This document shows, piece after piece, positions 5,851-13,590 of a DNA stretch of 14,670 bases. Made by a program: the position numbers and the translations under genes. Below the pieces are notes generated by a model, which was not told the DNA's origin, did no database searches, and was given only the letters and a program-made list of their open reading frames with translations. Within the stretch, counting starts at the first letter, position 1. The number at the start of each line of letters is the position of its first letter. The stretch comes from an uncultured bacterium (GTDB taxonomy: Bacteria > Actinomycetota > Coriobacteriia > Coriobacteriales > Coriobacteriaceae): NCBI GenBank assembly GCA_905215275.1, contig CAJMPE010000029.1, forward strand, positions 1 to 14,670. Direction: 5' to 3'.

Positions 5851-7185
5851 CTAGTCCTCCATGCCCAGGTCGATCGTGGTGCCCTCGAAGATCTTGTTGA
5901 CGGTACGGACGGCGCACATCTTACCGCACATGGTGCAGGTGCCCTCGGTGGCGGCAGGGGATTCCTCGTAGCGCTTCTTGCCGGTGACCGGGTCGAGAGC
6001 ACACTTCCACATGGCATCCCAGTCGAGTTTGCGGCGTGCCTGGCCCATCTTGTCGTCCATGTCGCGGGCGTGCGGCACCTTCTTGGCGATATCGGCGGCA
6101 TGTGCGGCGATCTTAGTGGCCATGAGGCCGTCGAGCACATCCTGGGCGTTAGGCAGGCATAGGTGCTCTGCCGGCGTCACGTAGCACAGGAAGTCGGCGC
6201 CGGAGCTTGCGGAGATGGCGCCGCCGATGGCTGCGGTGATGTGGTCGTAACCCACGCCGATATCGGTCACCAGCGGCCCCAGCACATAGAACGGGGCGTT
6301 GTGGCACAGGCGCTTCTGCAGCTTCATGTTGGCGGCGATCTCGTCGAGCGCCATGTGGCCCGGTCCCTCGACCATAACCTGGACGCCGGCGGCCCATGCG
6401 CGCTTGCACAGCTTGCCCAGCTCGATCATCTCGGCGGTCTCGGTGGCGTCGTTGGAATCGTAGAGGCAGCCCGGGCGGCAGGAATCGCCGAGCGAGATCG
6501 TCACGTCGTACTCGTGGCAGATCTCGAGCACCTCGTCGTAGAACTCGTAGAAGGGGTTCTCATTGCCGGTGACCTCCATCCAGCCAAACAGCAGCGAGCC
6601 GCCGCGGCTGACGATGTTCATGAGGCGGCCGGTCTCCTTAAAGGTCTTGATGACCGACTTGTTGATGCCGCAGTGGATGGTCATAAAGTCCACGCCGTCC
6701 TCGGCGTGCGCGCGCACGACCTCGAGCAGGTCGTCCTTGGTAAGCTTGACCAGTGGCTTTTCCATGTAGCCGATGGCGTCGTACATGGGGACGGTGCCCA
6801 CCATGAGCGGCGTCTCGTCGATGAGCTGCTGGCGGAACTGGCGTGTCTTGCCCGAGTTGGAGAGGTCCATGATGGCGTCGGCGCCAAAGTCCTCGGCGAT
6901 CTTGACCTTCTTCCATTCCTCGGCGGCATCGGCCTTGTCGCCCGAGATGCCCAAGTTCACGTTGACCTTGGTGGACAGGCCCTCACCGACACCAAAGGCG
7001 CGCATGCCCTTTTTGATATGCACGATGTTGGCGGGAATGGCGATGCGGCCGTCGGCCACACGCTCGCGGATGTACTCGGGTTCGCGATGCTCGCGCTCGG
7101 CGACTTCCTTCATCTGCGGCGTGATCTGCCCGGCGCGGGCGAAGTCGATTTGCGTGACGAGCTTGGGCTCGGTCAGTGTGCTCAT
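5851..7185 (-). CDS. thiC: Phosphomethylpyrimidine synthase, short form
   Basis: A 444-residue radical-SAM enzyme that rearranges aminoimidazole ribotide to HMP-phosphate. It matches the short ThiC form, without the N-terminal extension of the 630-residue enterobacterial enzyme. Landmarks: NVNLGISGD, DLSNSGK, GTVPMYDAIGY, DFMTIHCGI, SRGGSLLFGWM, SLGDSCRPG, VEGPGHM, APFYVLGPLVTDIG and FLCYVTPAEHLCLP. The C-terminal iron-sulphur motif is C417-TM-C420-GKM-C424, i.e. CX2CX3C, one residue shorter than the CX2CX4C of E. coli-type ThiC. ATG 7185 is chosen because GAAGGGAG lies 6 bases before it; the upstream ATG at 7209 is inside the riboswitch core. Control is by the TPP riboswitch at 7192-7286. 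The ThiC paralog BzaF (5-hydroxybenzimidazole synthase) has a similar short form, but the TPP riboswitch and thiD neighbour favour ThiC. Confidence 0.94.
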   Translation of the reverse strand: MSTLTEPKLVTQIDFARAGQITPQMKEVAEREHREPEYIRERVADGRIAIPANIVHIKKGMRAFGVGEGLSTKVNVNLGISGDKADAAEEWKKVKIAEDFGADAIMDLSNSGKTRQFRQQLIDETPLMVGTVPMYDAIGYMEKPLVKLTKDDLLEVVRAHAEDGVDFMTIHCGINKSVIKTFKETGRLMNIVSRGGSLLFGWMEVTGNENPFYEFYDEVLEICHEYDVTISLGDSCRPGCLYDSNDATETAEMIELGKLCKRAWAAGVQVMVEGPGHMALDEIAANMKLQKRLCHNAPFYVLGPLVTDIGVGYDHITAAIGGAISASSGADFLCYVTPAEHLCLPNAQDVLDGLMATKIAAHAADIAKKVPHARDMDDKMGQARRKLDWDAMWKCALDPVTGKKRYEESPAATEGTCTMCGKMCAVRTVNKIFEGTTIDLGMED

Positions 7186-7191
7186 TGGCAC

Positions 7192-7286
7192 GGCTCCCTT
7201 CGTTGGCATTACCCATATCAGGTTTGCGGGTCAGGGCGGGCGCGCCCAATCTCAGCCTGCCGTCCCGTCCTGCAAGCTCCCCGTTT
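7192..7286 (-). ncRNA. TPP riboswitch (THI box) controlling thiC
   Basis: The minus strand has the conserved aptamer landmarks in order: ACGGGGAGC (from 7284), GGCTGAGA, then ACCTGATATGGGTAATGCCA, ending CGAAGGGAG. The GC-rich segment between GGCTGAGA and ACCTGAT is the variable arm. The 3' end of the aptamer overlaps the thiC ribosome binding site (GAAGGGAG, 7199-7192), which suggests control of translation initiation by hiding the site when TPP is bound. No terminator hairpin with a T-run lies between the aptamer and the ATG at 7185. This element also settles the function of the gene behind it. Confidence 0.95.
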
Positions 7287-7300
7287 ATGTAATGGGCTCA

Positions 7301-7306
7301 AGTATA
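7301..7306 (-). promoter_or_regulatory. Probable -10 box of the thiC transcript
   Basis: TATACT on the minus strand places the start of transcription near 7294, just before the riboswitch aptamer at 7286, as expected. The -35 is poor: TTGGCC lies 19 bases upstream. The divergent gene at 7357 must share this short gap; I see no clear separate plus-strand promoter. Confidence 0.5.
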
Positions 7307-7356
7307 GCCTGAATGGGTACGATTGGGCCAACGAGCGTGCCTGTGGGGAGGCGAAC

Positions 7357-7872
7357 ATGGAAGACAAGCATCTATATCGAGAGACACAATGGGACGTATC
7401 GGCCGAGGAGGGCCGTGCGCACCATGGGTTGGTCGCGATTGGCTTTGCGGTGCTTGCCGTGCTGGTGATTGCCTTTTGTATCTGGACGTTTGGTGGTCGC
7501 GGCGGCGCCGCCTGGGAGTTTGAGGCCGACGATGCCCTGCCGATCATGACGGTAAAGGTCGCTGGCGGTAACACGGTGGCAGCTCCCGGCGACTATTGGT
7601 ATCCGTGCGATAGATTTGTCCAGTTGCAGCTGAGCGGTGGTTCCATTCCTGGTGAAGAGATTGAGCGCGTGACCTTCGATGCGTCGCTTAAGACGCTGTT
7701 GGTTGAGCTCAAAGATCAAGGGGATGTGCCCACGACAATGGATATCGCGCTGACGGAATGGCGCCTGGAGCCCCCGTCGGGCGTCAAGGTATCCGAGGTG
7801 GAGCATGTCAAGATTACCTATCAGGACGGCTCGACAAATGAAATTGCCAAAGCCGACGGCTTGGCGGAATAA
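7357..7872 (+). CDS. Single-pass membrane protein of unknown function
   Basis: A 171-residue protein that I do not recognise. Residues 1-23 are polar, about 24-45 form one hydrophobic helix (LVAIGFAVLAVLVIAFCIWTF), and the remaining 125 residues are soluble. The soluble part has alternating strand-like segments (IMTVKVAGG, FVQLQLSGG, VTFDASLKTLLVEL, VEHVKITYQDG), suggesting a small extracytoplasmic beta domain. No cysteine follows the helix in lipobox context. An open frame runs far upstream antisense to thiC, but GGGGAGG 6 bases before ATG 7357 fixes the start. The gene is divergent from thiC and convergent with yaaA, so it is a single-gene unit. Codon use matches the middle block. Nothing in the neighbourhood assigns a job. 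Confidence 0.75.
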   Translation: MEDKHLYRETQWDVSAEEGRAHHGLVAIGFAVLAVLVIAFCIWTFGGRGGAAWEFEADDALPIMTVKVAGGNTVAAPGDYWYPCDRFVQLQLSGGSIPGEEIERVTFDASLKTLLVELKDQGDVPTTMDIALTEWRLEPPSGVKVSEVEHVKITYQDGSTNEIAKADGLAE

Positions 7873-7912
7873 ACGCCGTGCCTAGGCAGCACATTCAAAA
7901 GTGGCGGTGGTC

Positions 7913-8722
7913 CTACAAGGCCTGTTCGTTCAGGAAGACCAAAGTGTTTTTATTTGAAAGCTCGGGAAAGTGACGATAACCAACGTCGAACGCGGTGAGT
8001 TCGCTTACATCCTCGAGCTTGTTTTCTGCCATCCAGCGCACCATGGAGCCGCGCGCCTTTTTGCTGGCGGTCGAGCGCTGGATGGGCTTGCCGTTGCGGA
8101 CGCCTTCGCCAAAGAGACACGTGACGACCGTGACGTCGGTGGTGAGGCGGGCCAGAACGGCCTTGGCGTATTCCACGCTGGCAAGGTTGACGATCGTAGC
8201 GTTGGAGCCTGCCGGAGCGATAGCCCGTGCGAGCTTGTCGCCCCAAAACGCGTAGAGGTCTCGGGCACCGTCGATGGCAAGTTTCGCGCCCATCTCCAGC
8301 CGATACGGTTCAACGGCATGAAAGGGGCGTACGCATCCGTAAAGGCCCGAGAGGATCCAGAGATGGTTTTGCAGCCAGTCGAGCTGTGCGGCATCCATGA
8401 CCTCGGGCGCCATGCTTTGGTATTGGATGCCGTGATAGGACATGACGGCGGGGGAGAGGTGACGGGCGAGTGCGGGATTGTCGAGATCGCCGTTTTTCAG
8501 GATGGGCCCGAACTCATGCAGGGTGTTGAGACAAGGCCCCAGCAGTTTGTCACTCACGTTCCACAGCGCCTGCAGGCCGACGCTGCCTTCATTTCGTTCG
8601 ATATCTAGCAGTGCGCGGTGGAGGCGAGCCGTCTCGTGCGCAAAAGGTGGAATGCCCAGGACTTCAAAAGCATCTTGGGCCGCGCGCATCTGCTTGGCGG
8701 GCGAAATGATGACCTGCAGCAT
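7913..8722 (-). CDS. yaaA: YaaA/DUF328 peroxide stress protein
   Basis: A 269-residue cytoplasmic protein of the YaaA (UPF0246/DUF328) family. In E. coli, YaaA limits intracellular iron during hydrogen peroxide stress and so reduces DNA damage; a DNA-binding fold has been described. Family landmarks: N-terminal MLQVIISPAKQM, WILSGLYGCVRPFHAVEPYRLEMGAKL, YAFWGDKLA, VNLASVEYAKAV and the C-terminal KKARGSMVRWMAENK. The length is close to E. coli YaaA (258). The frame is open upstream to 8926, but AGAGGAGAG a few bases before ATG 8722 and the family N-terminus fix the start. The ribosome binding site follows directly after a terminator-like hairpin (8738-8812). The gene is convergent with the membrane orphan. 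Confidence 0.93.
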   Translation of the reverse strand: MLQVIISPAKQMRAAQDAFEVLGIPPFAHETARLHRALLDIERNEGSVGLQALWNVSDKLLGPCLNTLHEFGPILKNGDLDNPALARHLSPAVMSYHGIQYQSMAPEVMDAAQLDWLQNHLWILSGLYGCVRPFHAVEPYRLEMGAKLAIDGARDLYAFWGDKLARAIAPAGSNATIVNLASVEYAKAVLARLTTDVTVVTCLFGEGVRNGKPIQRSTASKKARGSMVRWMAENKLEDVSELTAFDVGYRHFPELSNKNTLVFLNEQAL

Positions 8723-8737
8723 GGACTCTCCTCTGCC

Positions 8738-8812
8738 AAAAAGGAAGTTGCGGTGGAATACGGTCTGTTTGGGCCGTTTATTGGCCAGTTTAATCTGTAT
8801 TTCACCGCAACT
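8738..8812 (-). terminator. Long-stem terminator or leader hairpin between the aminopeptidase gene and yaaA
   Basis: Two 16-base arms (8746-8761 and 8797-8812, one mismatch) enclose a 35-base loop that contains a second short GGCC stem. On the minus strand the stem is followed by TTCCTTTTT, so it resembles an intrinsic terminator for the aminopeptidase, which ends 13 bases earlier. It also ends only about 15 bases before the yaaA start, leaving no space for a yaaA promoter after it. Confidence 0.7.
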
Positions 8813-8825
8813 GATGAAGGGTTGG

Positions 8826-10223
8826 TTAGGCGCGCTCGATGAAGGCCTTGTAGCCGCGATAGGCCTCGTAGATATCGGCCTTGTTGGCGACCTCCCACAG
8901 GGCATGCATGGACAGGACGGCAACACCGGAGTCGATGACGTTCATGCCGTACTTGGCCATGATGTAGGCGATGGTGCCGCCGCCGCCCGCGTTGACGCGA
9001 CCGAGCTCGCAGGTCTGGAAGTCCACGCCGGCCTCGTCCATGATGTCGCGGACGAGGGCCACGTACTCGGCGTCGGCGTCGTTGGAGCCACCCTTGCCGC
9101 GGCTGCCCGTGTACTTGTTAAAGCACAGGCCGCGACCCATGAAGGCGGCGTTCTTGGTCTCGAACTTGCCGGCATAGCCCGGGTCGAAACCGGCGGACAC
9201 GTCGGAGGAAAGCATGCGGCTGTGGGCGAGCGCGCGGCGCAGGGCCAGCGGACTATCCTCGCCGGCGAGCGTCATGATCTCGGCGACGGTGTTCTCGAAG
9301 AAGCGGCTCGTCATGCCGGTGGCACCTACGGAGCCGATCTCCTCCTTGTCGACGATGAGCGTGATGCTCGTGCGCTCCACGTTGGCGACGTCGATCTGGG
9401 CGAGCATGGAGGGATAGGCGCAGACGCGGTCGTCGTGGCCATAGCCCAGAATCATGGAGCGGTCGAGGCCCATGTCACGGGCCGGGCCGGCGGGCACGAC
9501 CTCGATCTCGGCGGAGAGGAAGTCCTCCTCCTCGACGTCGTACTGCTCCTTGAGGATGTCAAGGAACATCTGCTTGACGGGCTCCTTGGGGGCGTCTTTG
9601 TCGTCCTCGTCAAACTTGACGGGGCGGCCGCCCACGATCACGTCGAGGATCTCGGCATCGACGGCGTCCTTGGCGGGCTTGGCCATCTGCTCGCTCGAGA
9701 GGTGGATCAGCAGGTCGGAGATGGTAAAGACCGGGTCGTCTGCCTTGTCGCCGATGTTGATGTCGACGGTGGTGCCGTCCTTTTTGCAGATGACGCCCAC
9801 GAGTGCGAGCGGGGAAGCGACCCAGTGGTAGCTTTTGACGCCGCCATAGTAGTGCGTGTCGAGATAAGCCATGTCGCCGGCCTCGAAGGCGGGGTTCTGC
9901 TTAAGGTCTAGGCGCGGCGAGTCCACGTGGGCTCCCAGGATGTTAAAGCCCTGCTCGAGCGGGGCGGTGCCCAGGTTGACGAGCATGAGGTCCTTGCCGT
10001 GATTGGCGGCGTACACCTTGTCGCCGGCCTTGAGCGCGCGGCCCTCGGCGATCACGGTCTCCAGATTGACGTAGCCCGCCTCCTCGGCCATCTTGATACC
10101 GGTCTTGACGCACAGGCGCTCGGTCTTGTTCTCGCTCAAAAATTGCTTATAGCCGCGGCAAAGCTCCTCGAGCTCCTCGATTTGCTGTGGCGTGTACTTT
10201 TTCCATGCGCAGGGACGCTCCAT
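8826..10223 (-). CDS. M18-family metallo-aminopeptidase
   Basis: A 465-residue cytoplasmic zinc aminopeptidase of peptidase family M18 (aspartyl-aminopeptidase-like), which removes N-terminal residues from peptides. Predicted ligands are all present: His99 in GAHVDSPRLD, Asp265 in GYGHDDRV, Glu295 in DKEEIGS with Glu294 as general base, Asp341 in SSDVSAGFDP, and His440 in SMHALWE. The stretch HYYGGVKSYHW (124-134) is also typical. The length is normal. The frame stays open to 10784, but that extension is antisense to polA; AAAGGAGCC about 8 bases before ATG 10223 sets the start. The gene is divergent from polA across 166 bases and followed by the hairpin at 8738-8812. Whether it prefers acidic residues cannot be read from the sequence. 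Confidence 0.93.
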   Translation of the reverse strand: MERPCAWKKYTPQQIEELEELCRGYKQFLSENKTERLCVKTGIKMAEEAGYVNLETVIAEGRALKAGDKVYAANHGKDLMLVNLGTAPLEQGFNILGAHVDSPRLDLKQNPAFEAGDMAYLDTHYYGGVKSYHWVASPLALVGVICKKDGTTVDINIGDKADDPVFTISDLLIHLSSEQMAKPAKDAVDAEILDVIVGGRPVKFDEDDKDAPKEPVKQMFLDILKEQYDVEEEDFLSAEIEVVPAGPARDMGLDRSMILGYGHDDRVCAYPSMLAQIDVANVERTSITLIVDKEEIGSVGATGMTSRFFENTVAEIMTLAGEDSPLALRRALAHSRMLSSDVSAGFDPGYAGKFETKNAAFMGRGLCFNKYTGSRGKGGSNDADAEYVALVRDIMDEAGVDFQTCELGRVNAGGGGTIAYIMAKYGMNVIDSGVAVLSMHALWEVANKADIYEAYRGYKAFIERA

Positions 10224-10389
10224 GACGCAGGCTCCTTTCGGATCGATCGTGCTGGTTGATGTACCGTGAGCCATCGTATCACGCGCGGGCCCGCGGCGGC
10301 AGGGGAGCCTGATGTGCGGTGGTCGCGGGGCGGGGAGCGTGTAAACTGGAGTGAGCAAACCGTGCCCAGCCCAAAGCGAGGTATTCAAT
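10224..10389. other. Divergent intergenic region between the aminopeptidase gene and polA
   Basis: This 166-base GC-rich gap must contain promoters for both genes. On the plus side TAAACT, about 55 bases before the polA ATG, is a possible -10 box without a good -35. A perfect 12-bp palindrome CGCGGGCCCGCG sits at 10284-10295 but could be chance at this base composition. I see no riboswitch or small RNA. Confidence 0.35.
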
Positions 10390-13140
10390 ATGTCTGACAA
10401 GCGCCGCACCTTTGCCGTTATCGACGGCAACTCGCTCATGCATCGCGCCTTCCACGCCGTGCCGCCGACCATGAACGCGCCGGACGGTCGCCCCACCAAT
10501 GCGATCTTTGGCTTTCTGAACATGTTTCTCAAGATGATCGATGCCTTTAACCCCGACGGTGTGATCGTGGCGTTTGATAAGGGCAAGCCGCGCGTGCGCA
10601 TGGAGATGCTGCCGCAGTATAAGGCGCAGCGCCCGCCCATGGACCCCGATCTGCACGCGCAGTTTCCGATGATCAAGGAGCTGCTCACCGCGCTCAACGT
10701 GCCGATTCTGCAGTCCGAGGGCTGGGAAGGCGACGATATCCTGGGAACCATGGCGCGCCTGGGCGAGCAGGCCGGCTGCGACATGCTGCTGGTGACCGGT
10801 GATCGCGATATGTATCAGCTCGTGACCGAGCACGTCAACGTGGTCTCGACCCGCAAGGGCCTGTCCGACGTGGCGATTATGACGCCCGAGAGCGTGGACG
10901 ATCTGTATCACGGCATCACGCCGGCGCTCGTGCCCGACTTTTATGGCCTGAAGGGCGACACGTCCGATAACATCCCCGGCGTGCCGGGCATCGGCCCCAA
11001 AAAGGCGAGCGCGCTCATTGCGCAGTACGGTAGCCTGGACGAGGTCATCGCACACGCCGACGAGGTCAAGGGCAAGATGGGCGAAAACCTGCGAGCACAC
11101 ATCGACGATGCCCTGCTGAGCCGCAAGGTCGCGACCATCCGCACCGATGCGCCCGTTGAGCTCGATTTTGAGACGACGTCCTTCCCGGCGTTTTCTGCCG
11201 ATGAGGTTTCTGCGGCGCTGGGTACGCTTGGTATCACCGCCATGCAGAACCGTTTCTTGGCGCTGATCGGCGGCGAGGGCGGGGCTGCTGCTGCCTCCAG
11301 TGTGTTTGAGATGCCTGCGATGGTTCGCGCGGCCGCCGGCGATGCTGACGCGCTTGGTGCCGTTGCGGCTGAGGTCTCCCGTGCGATTGGTGCCGGTGAG
11401 TGGGTCGCCGCCGTGGTGGACGACGACAAGGAAGAGGGCGCGCTCTTTGGACTGACGCGCACGCTGTGGTTGGCGACGTCCAAGGGCCTGTTCGCGCTCG
11501 AGGAGGGCGACAGCGGTGCGGCGGCTGAGGTTGAGGGCTTCAACTTCGTCCACGGCGTGATTGCCGGCGTGCTCGCGCGTCTGTTTATGGAGGGCCGTGT
11601 GGCGAGCCCAGATATGAAGGCGCTGTTGCATGAGCTTTCGCCCATCGATTCCTCTGAGCCCGAGCTCATGGATCCGCTCGCTGCCGATTCCACGCGTATC
11701 TTCGATACCGTGGTCGCCGCCTACCTGCTGGATTCCGACCGCTCCGAGTTCGATGAGGCATATCTTGCCGATACGTATCTGCAAATGACGCTGCCTGCGG
11801 CGCGCGGCGCAGAGGGTGCTGGTGAGGACGCTTCTCCGCTCGCCGCTCGCACCGCCGCCCTGACGCTGGCTCTCGTGGCGCCGTTGCGCGACTGCATGGC
11901 CCGCGAGAACGCCGTCAACGTGTTCGATGGCATCGAGATGCCGCTCGTTCCGGTACTTGCCAAGATGGAGCGCGCGGGCATGCTCGTGGACCCCGACCGC
12001 CTGCACAGTCTGTCCGAGGGTCTGGCGACCCAGATTGCCGAGGTCGAGCGCAGCATTCGCGACCTGGCGGGTGACGAGACCTTTAATATTGGCAGTCCCA
12101 TGCAGCTGTCGCACGTGCTCTTTGATGTGATGGGGCTTCCGACCAAGGGCCTCAAGAAGACTAAGCGCGGCTATTATTCGACCAATGCCAAGGTGCTGAG
12201 CGATCTTGCCCGCGACCACGAGATCGTGCGCCTGATTTTGGACTGGCGTGAGAAGTCCAAGATTAAGTCGACCTATCTGGACACGCTAGGTCCGCTGCGT
12301 CGTGGCGACGGTCGTGTGCACACCACGTACAACCAGACCATCACCGCGACGGGGCGTCTGTCTTCGAGCGACCCGAACCTGCAGAACATTCCGACGCGCT
12401 CGGAGCTGGGGCGTACCGTCAAGACGGCGTTCTCGGCGGGCGAGGGCAGCGTCTTTTTGGCGGTGGACTACTCGCAGATCGAGCTGCGCCTGCTCGCGCA
12501 CATCTCGGGCGATGAGGCGATGCGCGCGGCGTTTCTCTCCGGCGAGGACGTCCACCGCGTCACGGCCTCACAGGTGTTCGGCGTGCCGCTTGAGGACGTC
12601 ACCGCCGAGGAGCGCCGGAGAGCGAAGGCCGTGAACTTCGGCATCGTGTACGGCATTTCCGCCTTCTCGCTCGCGCAGGACATCGGCGTCGGCTACGGCG
12701 AGGCGAAGGAGTATATGGACGCCTATTTCGCGCGCTTCCGCGGCGTGCGCGATTACCAGAAGGAAGCCGTCCGGCGCGCCAAGGCGCTCGGCTACGCCGA
12801 AACGCTCTTTCACCGGCGGCGCTATCTGCCGGAGCTGAACGTTCCGGCGCTGCGCGCGTTCGGCGAGCGCGTCGCGCTCAACATGCCGATTCAGGGCACG
12901 GCGGCGGACGTTATAAAGCTCGCCATGGTGCATGTGGATCAGCGGCTTCGCGCCGAGGGCATGAAGGCAAAGCTCATATTGCAGGTGCACGACGAGCTGA
13001 TCGTCGAATGCCCGGAAGCGGAGCGGGAAAAGGCCGTGCAGGTGCTGCGCGAGGAAATGGAACATGCCGTAGCTTACACCGTGCCGCTCACCGCAGACGC
13101 CGGCTGGGGCAGAAACTGGGCGGAGGCGCACGGGACATGA
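10390..13140 (+). CDS. polA: DNA polymerase I, apparently chimeric
   Basis: A 916-residue DNA polymerase I for gap repair and Okazaki fragment processing. Residues 1-300 form the 5' nuclease (VIDGNSLMHRAFHAVPP, EGWEGDDILGTMA, LLVTGDRDMYQL, GLKGDTSDNIPGVPGIGPKK). The middle 3'-5' exonuclease-like domain seems inactive: the usual DTE motif is absent. The polymerase has motif A DYSQIELR (Asp693), motif B K746-AVNFGIVYG, and motif C VHDE (Asp868). The start is set by GAGGT 8 bases before ATG 10390; upstream codons are non-coding. I find no CGG or AGA arginine codons before 12,466, but 8 among 18 arginines after 12,600, and no CGT there. The last part also reads like Clostridia (VNFGIVYGISAFSLAQ, ALNMPIQGTAADVIK). 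The frame is intact, so the product could fold, but two sources appear joined. It overlaps rimI by ATGA. Confidence 0.95.
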   Translation: MSDKRRTFAVIDGNSLMHRAFHAVPPTMNAPDGRPTNAIFGFLNMFLKMIDAFNPDGVIVAFDKGKPRVRMEMLPQYKAQRPPMDPDLHAQFPMIKELLTALNVPILQSEGWEGDDILGTMARLGEQAGCDMLLVTGDRDMYQLVTEHVNVVSTRKGLSDVAIMTPESVDDLYHGITPALVPDFYGLKGDTSDNIPGVPGIGPKKASALIAQYGSLDEVIAHADEVKGKMGENLRAHIDDALLSRKVATIRTDAPVELDFETTSFPAFSADEVSAALGTLGITAMQNRFLALIGGEGGAAAASSVFEMPAMVRAAAGDADALGAVAAEVSRAIGAGEWVAAVVDDDKEEGALFGLTRTLWLATSKGLFALEEGDSGAAAEVEGFNFVHGVIAGVLARLFMEGRVASPDMKALLHELSPIDSSEPELMDPLAADSTRIFDTVVAAYLLDSDRSEFDEAYLADTYLQMTLPAARGAEGAGEDASPLAARTAALTLALVAPLRDCMARENAVNVFDGIEMPLVPVLAKMERAGMLVDPDRLHSLSEGLATQIAEVERSIRDLAGDETFNIGSPMQLSHVLFDVMGLPTKGLKKTKRGYYSTNAKVLSDLARDHEIVRLILDWREKSKIKSTYLDTLGPLRRGDGRVHTTYNQTITATGRLSSSDPNLQNIPTRSELGRTVKTAFSAGEGSVFLAVDYSQIELRLLAHISGDEAMRAAFLSGEDVHRVTASQVFGVPLEDVTAEERRRAKAVNFGIVYGISAFSLAQDIGVGYGEAKEYMDAYFARFRGVRDYQKEAVRRAKALGYAETLFHRRRYLPELNVPALRAFGERVALNMPIQGTAADVIKLAMVHVDQRLRAEGMKAKLILQVHDELIVECPEAEREKAVQVLREEMEHAVAYTVPLTADAGWGRNWAEAHGT
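12415..12616. other. Probable right chimeric junction inside polA
   Basis: The last CGT arginine codon in polA ends near 12,415 and the first CGG/AGA pair begins at 12,616. Between them lies motif A (DYSQIELR, 12466-12489), among the most conserved DNA in any polA. Downstream, the polA C-terminus and the next two genes share a codon style (CGG, AGA, GAA, AAA, ATA) and protein style unlike the previous 12 kb. The frame is preserved, as expected for homology-guided joining by an assembler or by recombination. Confidence 0.65.
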
Positions 13141-13586
13141 TCGTTCGCAGAGCGGAGCTTTCCGACATTCCCGCCGTTGCCGCGCTCGAGCGCGCCGAAT
13201 TTCCGGACGTCGCGGACGAAGGAATGCTCGCGCGCCTTTGGGAAACGGACGGCGGCGTCATCCTCGCCGCCGAAGAAGGGAATGACCTTCTCGGCTACGT
13301 CTGGGCGCGCTTCGTGCTCGATGAGGGCGATATCGGCAACGTGGCCGTGGCGCCGGACTCTCGCCGCCGCGGGATCGGCGCGGCGCTCCTGAAAGCGCTT
13401 TTTGCCGAAAGCGAGCGGCGCGGCGCCGCCGTTTTACAGCTCGAGGTGCGCGAGAGCAATCTCGCCGCGCGGCGGCTCTATGAAAAAAACGGCTTTGAAA
13501 TCGTGGGAAAACGAAAAAACTACTATGAAAAACCGGCGGAAGATGCTATTCTGATGTCGAAATTCTTCCAAAAAGAGGCGGAGTAA
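13137..13586 (+). CDS. rimI: RimI-type GNAT N-acetyltransferase
   Basis: A 149-residue GNAT acetyltransferase. The acetyl-CoA loop is RRRGIGAAL (residues 76-84), beta-strand LQLEVRESNLAARRLYEKNGF (100-120) carries the likely catalytic Glu103 and Tyr114, and the end VGKRKNYYEKPAEDAILMSK is typical of RimI, which acetylates the N-terminal alanine of ribosomal protein S18 in E. coli. The start ATG overlaps the polA stop (ATGA), implying translational coupling. tsaD follows after 4 bases, and rimI is commonly found beside tsaD in bacteria. The acetylation target in this organism is inferred by family only. Codon use (GAA, AAA, CGG) is that of the right-end segment. Confidence 0.88.
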   Translation: MIVRRAELSDIPAVAALERAEFPDVADEGMLARLWETDGGVILAAEEGNDLLGYVWARFVLDEGDIGNVAVAPDSRRRGIGAALLKALFAESERRGAAVLQLEVRESNLAARRLYEKNGFEIVGKRKNYYEKPAEDAILMSKFFQKEAE

Positions 13587-13590
13587 CGCA

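Noticed and set aside
7186..7209. An upstream ATG for thiC giving eight extra residues
   Set aside because: The ATG is the conserved TAATGCCA core of the TPP riboswitch and has no ribosome binding site; the GAAGGGAG motif serves ATG 7185.
7879..7888. Palindrome TGCCTAGGCA between two convergent genes
   Set aside because: It has no loop and no T-run, so it is not a credible terminator, and ten bases can occur by chance.
10224..10784. A 187-residue N-terminal extension of the M18 aminopeptidase
   Set aside because: The extension is antisense to polA and beyond the family N-terminus; a good ribosome binding site marks 10223.
10279..12219. A 646-residue minus-strand open frame inside polA
   Set aside because: A shadow of the polA frame in high-GC DNA; no domain, no ribosome binding site.
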